The notes under the pieces were generated by a model. That model did no database searches and was not told the origin of the DNA. It saw only the letters and a program-made list of their open reading frames with translations. Positions 1 through 7,661 of a DNA stretch of 18,049 nucleotides are shown piece after piece; positions within the stretch are counted from its first letter, which is position 1; the number at the start of each line of letters is the position of its first letter. Origin of the DNA: Actinomycetes bacterium. Its GTDB lineage: Bacteria; Actinomycetota; Actinomycetes; Propionibacteriales; Propionibacteriaceae. Made by a program: the position numbers and the translations under genes. The stretch lies in the NCBI GenBank assembly GCA_023392635.1, contig JAEVYS010000042.1:1-18049 (forward strand), read 5' to 3'.

Positions 1-38
1 CGCTTGCGCAAAAAGAAAAGGAAATCATGCAGGTCTGA
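1..38 (+). CDS. frr: Ribosome recycling factor, C-terminal end only (partial)
   Basis: The window opens inside a gene. Reading from base 3, the frame gives LAQKEKEIMQV followed by TGA at 36-38. This matches the very conserved C-terminal tail of ribosome recycling factor, which with EF-G splits post-termination ribosomes in the cytoplasm. Only eleven residues are visible, so the call rests on that tail and on position: frr directly precedes uppS in most proteobacteria. The stop lies 6 bases before the uppS start, so the two are probably co-transcribed. The rest of the gene is outside the window. Confidence 0.75.
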   Translation, partial: LAQKEKEIMQV

Positions 39-44
39 TCCGGA

Positions 45-785
45 ATGCGCGACGCGGACGACAACCGGTCCAACACGGCCCCAGGGCATGTCGCCATCAT
101 CATGGATGGCAACGGGCGCTGGGCCAAGGCGCGCGGCTTGCCGCGCACCGCCGGTCACAAGAAGGGCGTGGACGCCGTCCGCCGCACCGTGGAAGCGGCG
201 CGCGAACTTGGCATCGGCACTCTGACGATCTTCAGCTTCTCTTCGGAGAACTGGCGCCGGCCGGAAGAGGAGATCAGCGACCTGATGGGTCTGCTGCGCT
301 TCTATCTGCGCAGCGAGGTCGCCGAACTGCACCGGGCCGGCATCCGCCTGCGGGTGATCGGCGACCGCAACCGCCTGTCGGACGACATCAACCGTCTGAT
401 CGACAATGCCGAGGGTCTGACCCGCGACAACCGGGTGATGACGCTGGTCGTCGCTCTCAGCTACGGCTCGCGGCTGGAGATCGTCCATGCGGCGCGCCGG
501 CTGGCCGAAGACGTCGCGGCGGGGCGTCTGTCGCCCGACGCCATCGACGAGGACGCGCTGTCGGCCCGGCTGTACACCGCCGACATTCCCGATCCAGACC
601 TGATCATCCGTACCAGCGGCGAAAAGCGGATCAGCAATTTCCTGCTGTGGCAGGCGGCCTATGCCGAGCTGGTCTTCGTGGACACCCTCTGGCCCGATTT
701 CACCAAGCGTGATCTGGAGGCGGCGATTGAAGAGTTCCACCGACGGGAACGCCGCTTCGGCGCCACCACCGCCGGGTCCCGCTGA
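45..785 (+). CDS. uppS: Undecaprenyl diphosphate synthase (cis-prenyltransferase)
   Basis: This 246-residue cytoplasmic enzyme adds isopentenyl diphosphate units in cis to farnesyl diphosphate. The product is the C55 carrier lipid used for peptidoglycan and O-antigen export. The family motifs are in order: HVAIIMDGNGRWA at about 15-27, with the magnesium-binding Asp at 21; the FSFSSENWRRP block at about 73-83; and DLIIRTSGEKRISNFLLWQ from 185, followed by AYAEL. Arg189, Arg195, Ser197 and Glu208 match the pyrophosphate-binding residues of the E. coli enzyme. Length is normal. The ATG lies 6 bp after the frr stop; only a weak AGG precedes it. It heads an envelope lipid block continuing into cdsA and dxr. 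The identification is secure. Confidence 0.97.
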   Translation: MRDADDNRSNTAPGHVAIIMDGNGRWAKARGLPRTAGHKKGVDAVRRTVEAARELGIGTLTIFSFSSENWRRPEEEISDLMGLLRFYLRSEVAELHRAGIRLRVIGDRNRLSDDINRLIDNAEGLTRDNRVMTLVVALSYGSRLEIVHAARRLAEDVAAGRLSPDAIDEDALSARLYTADIPDPDLIIRTSGEKRISNFLLWQAAYAELVFVDTLWPDFTKRDLEAAIEEFHRRERRFGATTAGSR

Positions 786-810
786 GCCTTCGGCTTCGGC
801 CACTCCGCCG

Positions 811-1617
811 GTGAAACCATCCAGGGCGGGGGACCTGAAGGTCCGCGCCTTGTCGGCGCTTGTCATGGCGCCTGTCGTGCTGGGCGCCGTCTGGCTCGGC
901 GGTTGGGTGTTCCATGCCCTCATTGCCTTCGGATCGGTTGTCGCTGTTTCCGAATGGACCAACATCGTCCCCAGCGCCCGCCGCCTGCCCGCGCGGCTGA
1001 TGGCGGCGATCGGCATTGCCGTCGTGCTGATGGCCCAGATCGCCGCAGGACCGGCCGCGGGGCTGGGTGTGGCGGCGGCCTTCGCCGTTCTGACGGCCAT
1101 CGTCGGCGGCGGCAGTGACCGCGGCCTGCTCGGGTTCGGCGTCTTCTACGTAGCCGCCGGCATGGCCGGGCTGATCTGGTTGCGCGATCTGCCGGACGCC
1201 GGGCTGTCGTTGTTCCTCTTCGTCCTGTTCGCCATCTGGGCGACCGACATCGGCGCCTATGCCGCCGGCCGCAGCATCGGGGGGCCGAAGCTGGCGCCCC
1301 GTATCAGCCCGAAAAAAACCTGGGCCGGCCTGATCGGCGGCTTGCTGTCTTCCGCCCTGTTCGGCTGGCTGGTGGCCCTTGCCTTCGGCGCGGCGCGCCC
1401 GGACATCGCGGTTCTGGTGGGGGCCGCGGTCGCGGTGGTGGGGCAGGCCGGCGACCTGTTCGAATCGGCAGTCAAGCGGCGTTACAATGTGAAGGACAGC
1501 GGCCAGCTCATTCCCGGGCATGGCGGCATCCTCGACCGCATCGACGGGCTTCTGGCCGCGGCCCCGGTGCTGGCCTTGTTCCACGCGGCCGTTGGAACGG
1601 TTCTCTCATGGTGGTGA
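811..1617 (+). CDS. cdsA: Phosphatidate cytidylyltransferase (CDP-diglyceride synthase)
   Basis: This integral membrane enzyme makes CDP-diacylglycerol from CTP and phosphatidic acid, the branch point for all phospholipids. The product is hydrophobic almost throughout, with several membrane segments from about residue 12 on. Near its C-terminus it carries the CdsA signature, read as SAVKRRYNVKDSGQ then PGHGGILDRIDGLL. I chose GTG 811, which gives 268 residues beginning VKPSRAGDLKVRALSAL, because this is the normal family length and keeps the basic N-terminus. The frame is open further upstream inside uppS, and an ATG at 865 would cut into the first membrane segment. No clear ribosome binding site precedes 811, so the exact start is uncertain. 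The end overlaps dxr by 10 bases. Confidence 0.94.
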   Translation: MKPSRAGDLKVRALSALVMAPVVLGAVWLGGWVFHALIAFGSVVAVSEWTNIVPSARRLPARLMAAIGIAVVLMAQIAAGPAAGLGVAAAFAVLTAIVGGGSDRGLLGFGVFYVAAGMAGLIWLRDLPDAGLSLFLFVLFAIWATDIGAYAAGRSIGGPKLAPRISPKKTWAGLIGGLLSSALFGWLVALAFGAARPDIAVLVGAAVAVVGQAGDLFESAVKRRYNVKDSGQLIPGHGGILDRIDGLLAAAPVLALFHAAVGTVLSWW

Positions 1618-2816
1618 AGGCGGAGGCGGTGCCGGGTGCGCCGCGCAGCGTGACGATCCTCGGTTCCACCGGTTCGGTCGGCACGCAGACCGTGGACCTC
1701 GTCGCCCGCGATCCGGAGCGCTTCCCGGTGGAGGCGTTGACCGCCAACCGCAACGTCGCCCTTCTGGCCAAGCAGGCCCGCGACCTCAGGGCCCGTCTTG
1801 CAGTCGTCGCGGATCATGCCGCCTATGCGGAGTTGAAGGACCTGTTGTCCGGCACCGGCATCGAGGTTGCCGCCGGTGCCGAAGCAGTGGCCGCGGCCGC
1901 CGAGCGCCCGGCCGACTGGGTGATGGCCGCCATCGTCGGCGCCGCCGGTCTGGAGCCGACGCTCGCCGCCGTTCGCCGCGGCGCCATCGTCGCCTTCGCC
2001 AACAAGGAGGTTCTGGTCTGCGCCGGCGCCCTGATGATGGAGGAGGTCAAGGCGCATGGCGCCACGCTGCTCCCCGTCGACAGCGAGCATTCCGCCATCT
2101 ATCAGGTGTTCGATTTCGAGCGGACCGACAGCGTAGCCCGCCTGATCCTCACCGCGTCGGGCGGGCCGTTCCGCACCAGGGACCGCACCTTCATGGCGGC
2201 GGCAACGCGGGAGCAGGCGGTGGCGCACCCGACCTGGGACATGGGCGCCAAGATCTCGGTCGACAGCGCCACGATGATGAACAAGGGGCTGGAGCTGATC
2301 GAGGCCCATTTCCTGTTCGGCATCCCTGAGGAGCGGATCGACGTCCTGGTCCATCCGCAGTCGGTCATCCACTCCCTGGTCGAGTATGTCGACGGCTCCG
2401 TGCTGGCGCAGCTCGGCACGCCGGACATGCGCACGCCCATCGCCTATTCGCTGGGCTGGCCCGCCCGCATCGCCACCCCGGCGGAACGGCTGGATCTGAT
2501 CAAGGCGGCGACGCTGACCTTCGAGGCGCCGGATCCCGTGCGATTCCCGGCACTTCGGCTGGCCCGGGCCGCCTTGCAAAGCGGTGGGGGCGCTCCTACT
2601 ATACTCAGTGCCGCCAACGAGGTGGCTGTTCAGGCGTTTCTCGACCGCCGGATCGGCTTCCTCGACATCGAACGGATCGTCGAGGAGACGTTGACGGCGT
2701 TGCCCCACCGCCCGCTGCGCGATCTCGCCGCCGTGCGGGAGGCCGACGCGGACGCCAGGCGGGATGCCGCCGGCCGCATTCAGGCCATCGGTGCGACGAC
2801 GGTTGGCAGCCGATGA
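1608..2816 (+). CDS. dxr: 1-deoxy-D-xylulose 5-phosphate reductoisomerase
   Basis: This 402-residue cytoplasmic enzyme converts DXP to 2-C-methyl-D-erythritol 4-phosphate with NADPH, the committed step of the MEP isoprenoid pathway. The NADPH-binding motif ILGSTGSVGTQT lies near residues 17-28 and ANKEVLVCAG follows further on. The metal ligands are Asp158 and Glu160 in VDSEH and Glu229 in NKGLELIE. The flexible-loop and substrate segments HPTWDMGAKISVDSATMMNK and HPQSVIHSLVEYVDGS are intact. The ATG overlaps the end of cdsA by 10 bases; a GTG one codon on is also possible. Dxr supplies precursors for the UppS reaction two genes upstream, so the cluster is metabolically coherent. Confidence 0.98.
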   Translation: MVVKAEAVPGAPRSVTILGSTGSVGTQTVDLVARDPERFPVEALTANRNVALLAKQARDLRARLAVVADHAAYAELKDLLSGTGIEVAAGAEAVAAAAERPADWVMAAIVGAAGLEPTLAAVRRGAIVAFANKEVLVCAGALMMEEVKAHGATLLPVDSEHSAIYQVFDFERTDSVARLILTASGGPFRTRDRTFMAAATREQAVAHPTWDMGAKISVDSATMMNKGLELIEAHFLFGIPEERIDVLVHPQSVIHSLVEYVDGSVLAQLGTPDMRTPIAYSLGWPARIATPAERLDLIKAATLTFEAPDPVRFPALRLARAALQSGGGAPTILSAANEVAVQAFLDRRIGFLDIERIVEETLTALPHRPLRDLAAVREADADARRDAAGRIQAIGATTVGSR

Positions 2817-2852
2817 TCCGCGTTCGAGGCGCTGGAAGGCGCAAGGGTTGAA

Positions 2853-3986
2853 ATGGACGTAATCGGCGGTTTCTGGACCTCGGTGCTGGCTTTCCTGCTG
2901 GTTCTCACCGTGCTCGTCTTCGTGCACGAGCTTGGTCACTATCTGGTCGCGCGGCGCAATGGCGTGCGGATCGAGACCTTCTCCATCGGCTTCGGACCGG
3001 AGCTGTTCGGCTTCACCGACCGCGCCGGAACGCGCTGGAAGTTCAGTGCGCTGCCGCTCGGCGGCTACGTCAAGATGTTCGGCGACGCCGACCCGGCCAG
3101 CACGCCCGGCGCCCACCTGACGGGCATGACGGAGGAGGAGCGGGCTGTCTCCTTCCACCACAAGCGGGTGGGGCAGCGCGCGGCCATCGTCGCCGCCGGG
3201 CCGATCGCCAACTTCCTGTTCTCCATCGTCGTGCTGGCCGTGCTGTTCATGACGGCGGGACAGTCCTTCACACCGCCGGATGTCGGCGGCATCCAGCCCG
3301 GCAGCGCCGCCGAGCGCGCCGGCATCCAGCCCGGCGACCTGATCCTGTCGGTCGACGGCACCGGGGTGCAGCGCTTCGAGGAAATCCGGCAGATCGTCTC
3401 CATCCGGCCGGGCCAGCCTCTGGCGGTCGAACTGAAGCGTGACGGCCGGGTGATGACGGTCACCGCGACGCCGGATTCGCAGTCCGTCACCGACCGACTC
3501 GGCAACAGCCATCAGATCGGCCTGCTCGGTATCAGCCGCGGCAGCGTGGGAATGATGCGCCACGACCCGCTGACCGCGGTCTGGCAGGCGGGACGAGAAG
3601 TCGCAGGCATGATCACCGGCACCTTCACCGCGCTGGGCCAGATGGTCCAGGGATCGCGCGGGACGGAAGAGCTCGGGGGGCCGCTGCGCATCGCCCAGAT
3701 GTCGGGCGAGGTGGCGCAATCCGGTTGGTATCCGCTGATCTGGTTCATGACCTTCCTGTCGGTGAACCTGGGGCTGATCAACCTCTTTCCGGTGCCGATG
3801 CTGGACGGCGGCCACCTGCTGTTCTACGCCTTCGAAAAGCTGCGCGGCCGGCCGCTCGGAGCGAGAGCGCAAGAATACGGTTTCCGAATTGGATTGGCCT
3901 TGGTATTAACGCTCATGGTCTTCGCCACGTGGAACGACCTGGTTCAACTGCGCGTGGTCGATTTCTTCCGGGGACTGGTCTCCTGA
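2853..3986 (+). CDS. rseP: Site-2 intramembrane zinc metalloprotease, RseP family
   Basis: This inner-membrane protease cleaves substrates within the membrane. In relatives it processes anti-sigma factors in the envelope stress response, or other membrane proteins such as the targets of Caulobacter MmpA. Residues 8-29 form the first membrane helix and carry the zinc motif HELGH, with His25, Glu26 and His29. A PDZ domain with IQPGSAAERAGIQPGDLILSVDG lies at about 130-205. The second zinc-site motif, NLFPVPMLDGGH, includes Asp318. The 377-residue length fits alphaproteobacterial members with one PDZ domain; E. coli RseP has two and is longer. An AAGGG 5 bases before the ATG supports the start. 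Its place between dxr and bamA is the common proteobacterial order. The physiological substrate here is unknown. Confidence 0.97.
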   Translation: MDVIGGFWTSVLAFLLVLTVLVFVHELGHYLVARRNGVRIETFSIGFGPELFGFTDRAGTRWKFSALPLGGYVKMFGDADPASTPGAHLTGMTEEERAVSFHHKRVGQRAAIVAAGPIANFLFSIVVLAVLFMTAGQSFTPPDVGGIQPGSAAERAGIQPGDLILSVDGTGVQRFEEIRQIVSIRPGQPLAVELKRDGRVMTVTATPDSQSVTDRLGNSHQIGLLGISRGSVGMMRHDPLTAVWQAGREVAGMITGTFTALGQMVQGSRGTEELGGPLRIAQMSGEVAQSGWYPLIWFMTFLSVNLGLINLFPVPMLDGGHLLFYAFEKLRGRPLGARAQEYGFRIGLALVLTLMVFATWNDLVQLRVVDFFRGLVS

Positions 3987-4001
3987 CTCCAGCCCCTTGC
4001 C

Positions 4002-4007
4002 AGGGAG
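4002..4007 (+). promoter_or_regulatory. Ribosome binding site for bamA (supports TTG start)
   Basis: AGGGAG lies 6 bases before the TTG at 4014. The spacing suits the TTG better than the GTG at 4020, so it helps settle the bamA start. Confidence 0.6.
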
Positions 4008-4013
4008 CGTGAT

Positions 4014-6356
4014 TTGCCGGTGTCGAGCAAAGTTCTGGTGGCGGGCCTGCTGGCCGGCTGCGCCATGACGACGGTGTCTGTCGCCCACGCCCAAACCGCC
4101 GCCTCGCCCGGACGGGCGCCTGCGGGTTCCGGGTCCATGGTCGCCCAGGTGTTCAGCGGCGGTACGGTGCGCGATATCCGGGTCGAAGGCACCCAGCGAA
4201 TCGAACCGTCCACGGTCCGCTCCTACCTGACGATCCAGCCCGGCGACCAGTTCGATCCAGACCGGATCGACCAGTCGCTGAAGGCGCTGTTCAACACCGG
4301 CCTGTTCGCAGACGTAGTGCTGAAGCGCGAGGGCGATGCGCTGGTGGTGACGGTGGCCGAAAACCCCATCATCAACCGCATCGCGTTCGAGGGGAACCGG
4401 CGCATCGACAAGGAGACGCTGGAGAAGGAAATCCAGCTGCGTCCCCGCGTCGTCTATACGCGCACCCGCGTTCAGACCGATGTACAGCGTATCCAGGAAA
4501 TCTATCGCCGCCAGGGCAGGTTCGCCGCGACGGTCGAGCCGAAGATCATCCAGCTCGACCAGAACCGCGTCGATCTGGTCTATGAGATCAATGAAGGCGT
4601 GCGCACCGGCGTGCGCGGCATCACCTTCATCGGGAACGAGCATTTTTCCGACGGGACTCTGCGCGAGGCCGTTCAGACCAAGGAATCCGCCTGGTGGCGC
4701 TTCCTGTCGTCAGACGACAACTATGATCCGGACCGTCTGAACTACGACCGCGACCTGCTGCGCCGCTATTACCTCAAGGAAGGCTACGCCGACTTCCGCG
4801 TCGTCTCCGCCGTCGCCGAGCTGACGCCGGACCGCGAGGACTTCGTCATCACCTTCACGGTCGACGAGGGCGAGCGGTACAAGTTCGGCAAGATCGACGT
4901 CAACACCACGCTGAAGGCGCTCGATCCGGAGCAGGTCCGCGGCGTGATGACGACCAACGAGGGCGACTGGTACAACGCGCAGGAGGTGGAGAACACCATC
5001 AACAAGCTGGCCACCGCGGTCGGCGACCTGCAGTACGCCTTCGTCGACGTCCGTCCGCGCATCACGCGCAACCGCGAAAACCAGACGATCGACATCACCT
5101 ACGAGATCGTCGAGGGACCGCGCGTCTTCGTCGAGCGCATCGACGTCACGGGCAACGTCCGCACGCTGGACAAGGTCGTCCGGCGCGAGATGCTGGTGTC
5201 CGAAGGCGATCCGTTCAGCGCGACGAAGCTGCGCCGGTCGGAGCAGCGCATCAAGGATCTCGGCTTCTTCGAGAAGGTGAACGTCACCACCGCCGAAGGC
5301 TCAGCTCCCGACCGCAGCATCGTGAACGTCGAGGTGACGGAGCAGTCCACCGGCGAAATCGCCATCGGCGCCGGTTACTCGACCTCCGACGGCCCGCTGG
5401 CCGACTTCTCGATTCGCGAGCGCAACCTGCTCGGCCGCGGCCAGGACCTGCGGTTCGGCGCGACCATCTCCGGCCGGCGCAAGGAGTACGACGTCTCCTT
5501 CACCGAGCCGTACTTCATGGATCGCGACATCTCGGCCGGTATCGACCTGTTTCGCATCACGCGCGACTACCAGGACGAAAGCTCCTTCGACGAGAAGAAC
5601 ACCGGCTTCGCCCTGCGCATGGGTTATCCGCTGACCGAGAACCTGCGGCAGCGGCTGTACTACCAGCTGCAGAACACGGACATCACCAGCGTCCCGTCCA
5701 CGGCGTCGCAGTACATCCAGGACCAGAAGGGCGCGCGCCTCACCTCGCTGATCGGCCAGGAACTGACCTACGATCGCCGGAACAGCCGCCTGGATCCGAC
5801 CGACGGCTACTACGTCAAACTGTCGACCGACTTCGCCGGCGTGGGCGGCAACGCCCGCTACGTCCGCGGCCGTCTGTCCGGCGGCTATTACCTGCCGCTG
5901 TTCAACGAGAGCTGGGTGCTCGCGACATCCGGTGAAATCGGCTACATCGCCGGCGTGGGCAAGGACGTGTCGCTGTCCGACCGCTTCTTCATCGGCGGCG
6001 ACACGCTGCGCGGCTTCAACACCGCCGGCATCGGCCCGCGCGACCTGCGCACCGGCGACGCGCTGGGCGGCGAGCGCTACTACCGTGCCTCGGTGGAGTT
6101 GAACTTCCCGTTGGGCCTGCCGGAGGAGTTCGGGCTGAAGGGCCACGCCTTCTCCGACGTGGGCACGCTGACCGAGACGAACATCAAAAACGATCCGCTG
6201 GTCGCGGACAGCGGGTCGATCCGTCTGTCGGCGGGCGCCGGCGTGTCGTGGAAATCGCCCTTCGGGCCGATCCGCCTTGATATCGCCGTACCGATCCTCA
6301 AGGAAAGCTACGACAAGAAAGAGCTTTTCCGTTTCAGCTTTGGAACCAGGTTCTAA
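4014..6356 (+). CDS. bamA: Outer membrane protein assembly factor BamA
   Basis: This Omp85-family protein is the central subunit of the BAM complex, which folds beta-barrel proteins into the outer membrane. It starts with TTG, supported by the AGGGAG just upstream. A signal peptide ends at about residue 26 (AHA before Q), followed by a short low-complexity linker. Five POTRA domains follow at roughly 51-118, 119-195, 197-286, 288-368 and 370-445, then a 16-strand-type barrel to residue 780. The barrel carries the loop-6 Arg-Gly-Phe motif (R666-G667-F668) after FFIGGDTL. The C-terminus FRFSFGTRF ends in the aromatic residue typical of outer-membrane barrels. Length is normal. It sits 27 bp after rseP and 2 bp before skp. 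Confidence 0.98.
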   Translation: MPVSSKVLVAGLLAGCAMTTVSVAHAQTAASPGRAPAGSGSMVAQVFSGGTVRDIRVEGTQRIEPSTVRSYLTIQPGDQFDPDRIDQSLKALFNTGLFADVVLKREGDALVVTVAENPIINRIAFEGNRRIDKETLEKEIQLRPRVVYTRTRVQTDVQRIQEIYRRQGRFAATVEPKIIQLDQNRVDLVYEINEGVRTGVRGITFIGNEHFSDGTLREAVQTKESAWWRFLSSDDNYDPDRLNYDRDLLRRYYLKEGYADFRVVSAVAELTPDREDFVITFTVDEGERYKFGKIDVNTTLKALDPEQVRGVMTTNEGDWYNAQEVENTINKLATAVGDLQYAFVDVRPRITRNRENQTIDITYEIVEGPRVFVERIDVTGNVRTLDKVVRREMLVSEGDPFSATKLRRSEQRIKDLGFFEKVNVTTAEGSAPDRSIVNVEVTEQSTGEIAIGAGYSTSDGPLADFSIRERNLLGRGQDLRFGATISGRRKEYDVSFTEPYFMDRDISAGIDLFRITRDYQDESSFDEKNTGFALRMGYPLTENLRQRLYYQLQNTDITSVPSTASQYIQDQKGARLTSLIGQELTYDRRNSRLDPTDGYYVKLSTDFAGVGGNARYVRGRLSGGYYLPLFNESWVLATSGEIGYIAGVGKDVSLSDRFFIGGDTLRGFNTAGIGPRDLRTGDALGGERYYRASVELNFPLGLPEEFGLKGHAFSDVGTLTETNIKNDPLVADSGSIRLSAGAGVSWKSPFGPIRLDIAVPILKESYDKKELFRFSFGTRF

Positions 6357-6358
6357 CC

Positions 6359-6937
6359 ATGCAGTTCAGCAAGTTCAGGGCGTTGGTCGCCGCCGGCGCA
6401 GTCATGGCGGGGGTGGCCTTCGCCGCCCCGGTGGTCTCGGCGCAGGAAACGAAAACCGATCTGAAGGCCCCCGTCATCGCGGTGATGGACGTCCAGAAGA
6501 TCATGCAGGAGTCGAACGCGTCCAAGGGCGTGTCGAAGTCCTTCGAGTCGCTGCGCGACGCCTACCAGAAGGAGGTCGCCTCGCTTGAGGACAAGCTGCG
6601 CAAGTCCGACGAGGAACTGCGCAAGCAGCAGACGGTGCTGTCCCAGGACGCGCTGGCCGCCAAGCGCCGCGATTTCGAGAAGCAGCTCGCCGACGTGCAG
6701 AAGACCGTCCAGAACCGCAAGCGCGCCCTGGAAGGCGCGCTGAACGAGGCGATGGGCGTCATCCACCAGAACATGGTGCAGATCGTCCAGGACGTCGCCA
6801 AGGAGCGCGGCGCCAACCTGGTGCTGACGCGCCAGCAGTTCGTCCTGGTGGACACCCAGCTCGACATCACCGACACGGTGATGGAGCGGGTGAACAAGAA
6901 GCTGCCCCAGGTCGCGTTGAACGTTCCGAAGCAGTGA
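6359..6937 (+). CDS. skp: OmpH/Skp-family periplasmic chaperone
   Basis: This 192-residue secreted protein should hold unfolded outer-membrane proteins in the periplasm on their way to BamA. A signal peptide is evident, with a basic start, an alanine/valine-rich core and cleavage after VSA near residue 30. The sequence VIAVMDVQKIMQES then opens the OmpH domain. From about 60 to 135 it is a charged Lys/Glu/Gln-rich coiled coil, as expected for the Skp tentacles. A conserved tail with VLTRQQFVLVD follows. The ATG lies only two bases after the bamA stop, and a partial AGG lies in the end of bamA. It is the last gene before a strong terminator, so it closes the uppS-to-skp transcription unit. Confidence 0.93.
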   Translation: MQFSKFRALVAAGAVMAGVAFAAPVVSAQETKTDLKAPVIAVMDVQKIMQESNASKGVSKSFESLRDAYQKEVASLEDKLRKSDEELRKQQTVLSQDALAAKRRDFEKQLADVQKTVQNRKRALEGALNEAMGVIHQNMVQIVQDVAKERGANLVLTRQQFVLVDTQLDITDTVMERVNKKLPQVALNVPKQ

Positions 6938-6945
6938 CGCCCGTC

Positions 6946-6965
6946 CGTGGACCTGCGGGTCCACG
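6946..6965 (+). repeat. Perfect 8-bp hairpin just after skp
   Basis: CGTGGACC and GGTCCACG pair exactly around the tetraloop TGCG. The hairpin starts 9 bases after the skp stop and has no T tract of its own, and the terminator follows about 30 bases later. It could protect the 3' end of the mRNA; that role is inference. Confidence 0.6.
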
Positions 6966-6997
6966 CGCAACCGGGCTCATCCGGGCTGCATGGGAAG

Positions 6998-7039
6998 GGC
7001 CGCGTTCGCCCGGCGAGGCGAACCCGGCCTTTTGTCTTT
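6998..7039 (+). terminator. Rho-independent terminator of the uppS-skp unit
   Basis: Arms GGCCGCGTTCGCC (6998-7010) and GGCGAACCCGGCC (7017-7029) pair at 12 of 13 positions around a six-base loop. They are followed directly by TTTTGTCTTT. Stem, loop and U-rich tail fit an intrinsic terminator reading rightwards. It separates the bamA-skp genes from the fabZ-lpx genes. Confidence 0.85.
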
Positions 7040-7190
7040 GGGTTCGGGCAGCGACCGCGGGGCACAGGCCGGTGCGGCGGGCGCGGGATTGCCAACTCCC
7101 GGAAAATCGGGCACAAGGGGCGTCTCCCAACGGGCCGCGTGAGGCACGAAGGGGAAACACCCGGAGATTTGAAAGGCGAGCGTCCGGACC
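7040..7190 (+). promoter_or_regulatory. Leader region upstream of fabZ; promoter expected but not resolved
   Basis: This is the rest of the 253-bp gap between skp and fabZ. Because a terminator precedes it, the fabZ operon needs its own promoter here. The best box I see is TTGCCA at about 7090, but the matching -10 hexamer is poor, so I do not place a promoter. No lpxD remnant is recognisable in the forward frames. An AGGCGAG at 7174-7180 could serve as the fabZ ribosome binding site. Confidence 0.4.
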
Positions 7191-7661
7191 ATGGATGTGA
7201 CGGCGGAAAACAAGAAGATGGCCGACCTCGATATCACGCGGATCATGCAGATGATTCCGCATCGATATCCGATTCTGATGATCGACCGCGTGGTGGACAT
7301 CACGCTCGGCGAGAGCGCGACGGGCGTCAAGAACGTCACGATCAACGAGCCGTACTTCCAGGGGCATTTCCCGTCGCGTCCGGTCATGCCCGGCGTCCTG
7401 ATCATCGAGGCAATGGCGCAGACCTCCGCCGTTCTGGTGGTCGCCACGCTCGGCGCCGAGGCGGAAGGCAAGCTCGTCTATTTCATGACGGTGGACGAGG
7501 CCCGCTTCCGCCGGCCGGTCACGCCCGGCGACACCATCCACATCCACGTGTCGAAGCAGCGCCAGCGCGCCAACGTGTGGAAGTTCAAGGGCGAGGCCAA
7601 GGTCAACGGCGTCCTCGTCGCCGAAGCCATCTATTCCGCCATGATTCTGGACGAGAAATGA
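7191..7661 (+). CDS. fabZ: 3-hydroxyacyl-[acyl-carrier-protein] dehydratase FabZ
   Basis: This cytoplasmic hot-dog-fold enzyme dehydrates 3-hydroxyacyl-ACP to trans-2-enoyl-ACP in fatty acid elongation. It competes with LpxA, the next gene, for 3-hydroxyacyl-ACP, which explains the common fabZ-lpxA pairing. IPHRYPILMIDRV lies at 22-34. The catalytic pair is His59 in FQGHFP and Glu73 in PGVLIIEAMAQ. The product is 156 residues from ATG 7191; an in-frame ATG at 7218 would give 147 residues, also acceptable for the family. The stop overlaps the lpxA start in an ATGA arrangement, so the two are probably translationally coupled. It is the first gene after the terminator that ends the bamA-skp unit. 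Confidence 0.97.
   Translation: MDVTAENKKMADLDITRIMQMIPHRYPILMIDRVVDITLGESATGVKNVTINEPYFQGHFPSRPVMPGVLIIEAMAQTSAVLVVATLGAEAEGKLVYFMTVDEARFRRPVTPGDTIHIHVSKQRQRANVWKFKGEAKVNGVLVAEAIYSAMILDEK

Noticed and set aside
750..2816. Similar C-terminal residues of UppS (GATTAGSR) and Dxr (GATTVGSR)
   Set aside because: The match is short, codon usage differs and the proteins are unrelated, so I take it as coincidence rather than a shared tag.
1482..3872. A 796-residue open frame on the minus strand opposite cdsA, dxr and rseP
   Set aside because: It is antisense to three genes with clear catalytic motifs, has low-complexity Arg/Gln/His-rich content and no domain. GC-rich third positions keep such frames open by chance.
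7088..7118. TTGCCA with a possible -10 box upstream of fabZ
   Set aside because: Only the -35 is reasonable; the hexamer 17 bases on (CACAAG) matches the -10 consensus at three positions, too weak to call.
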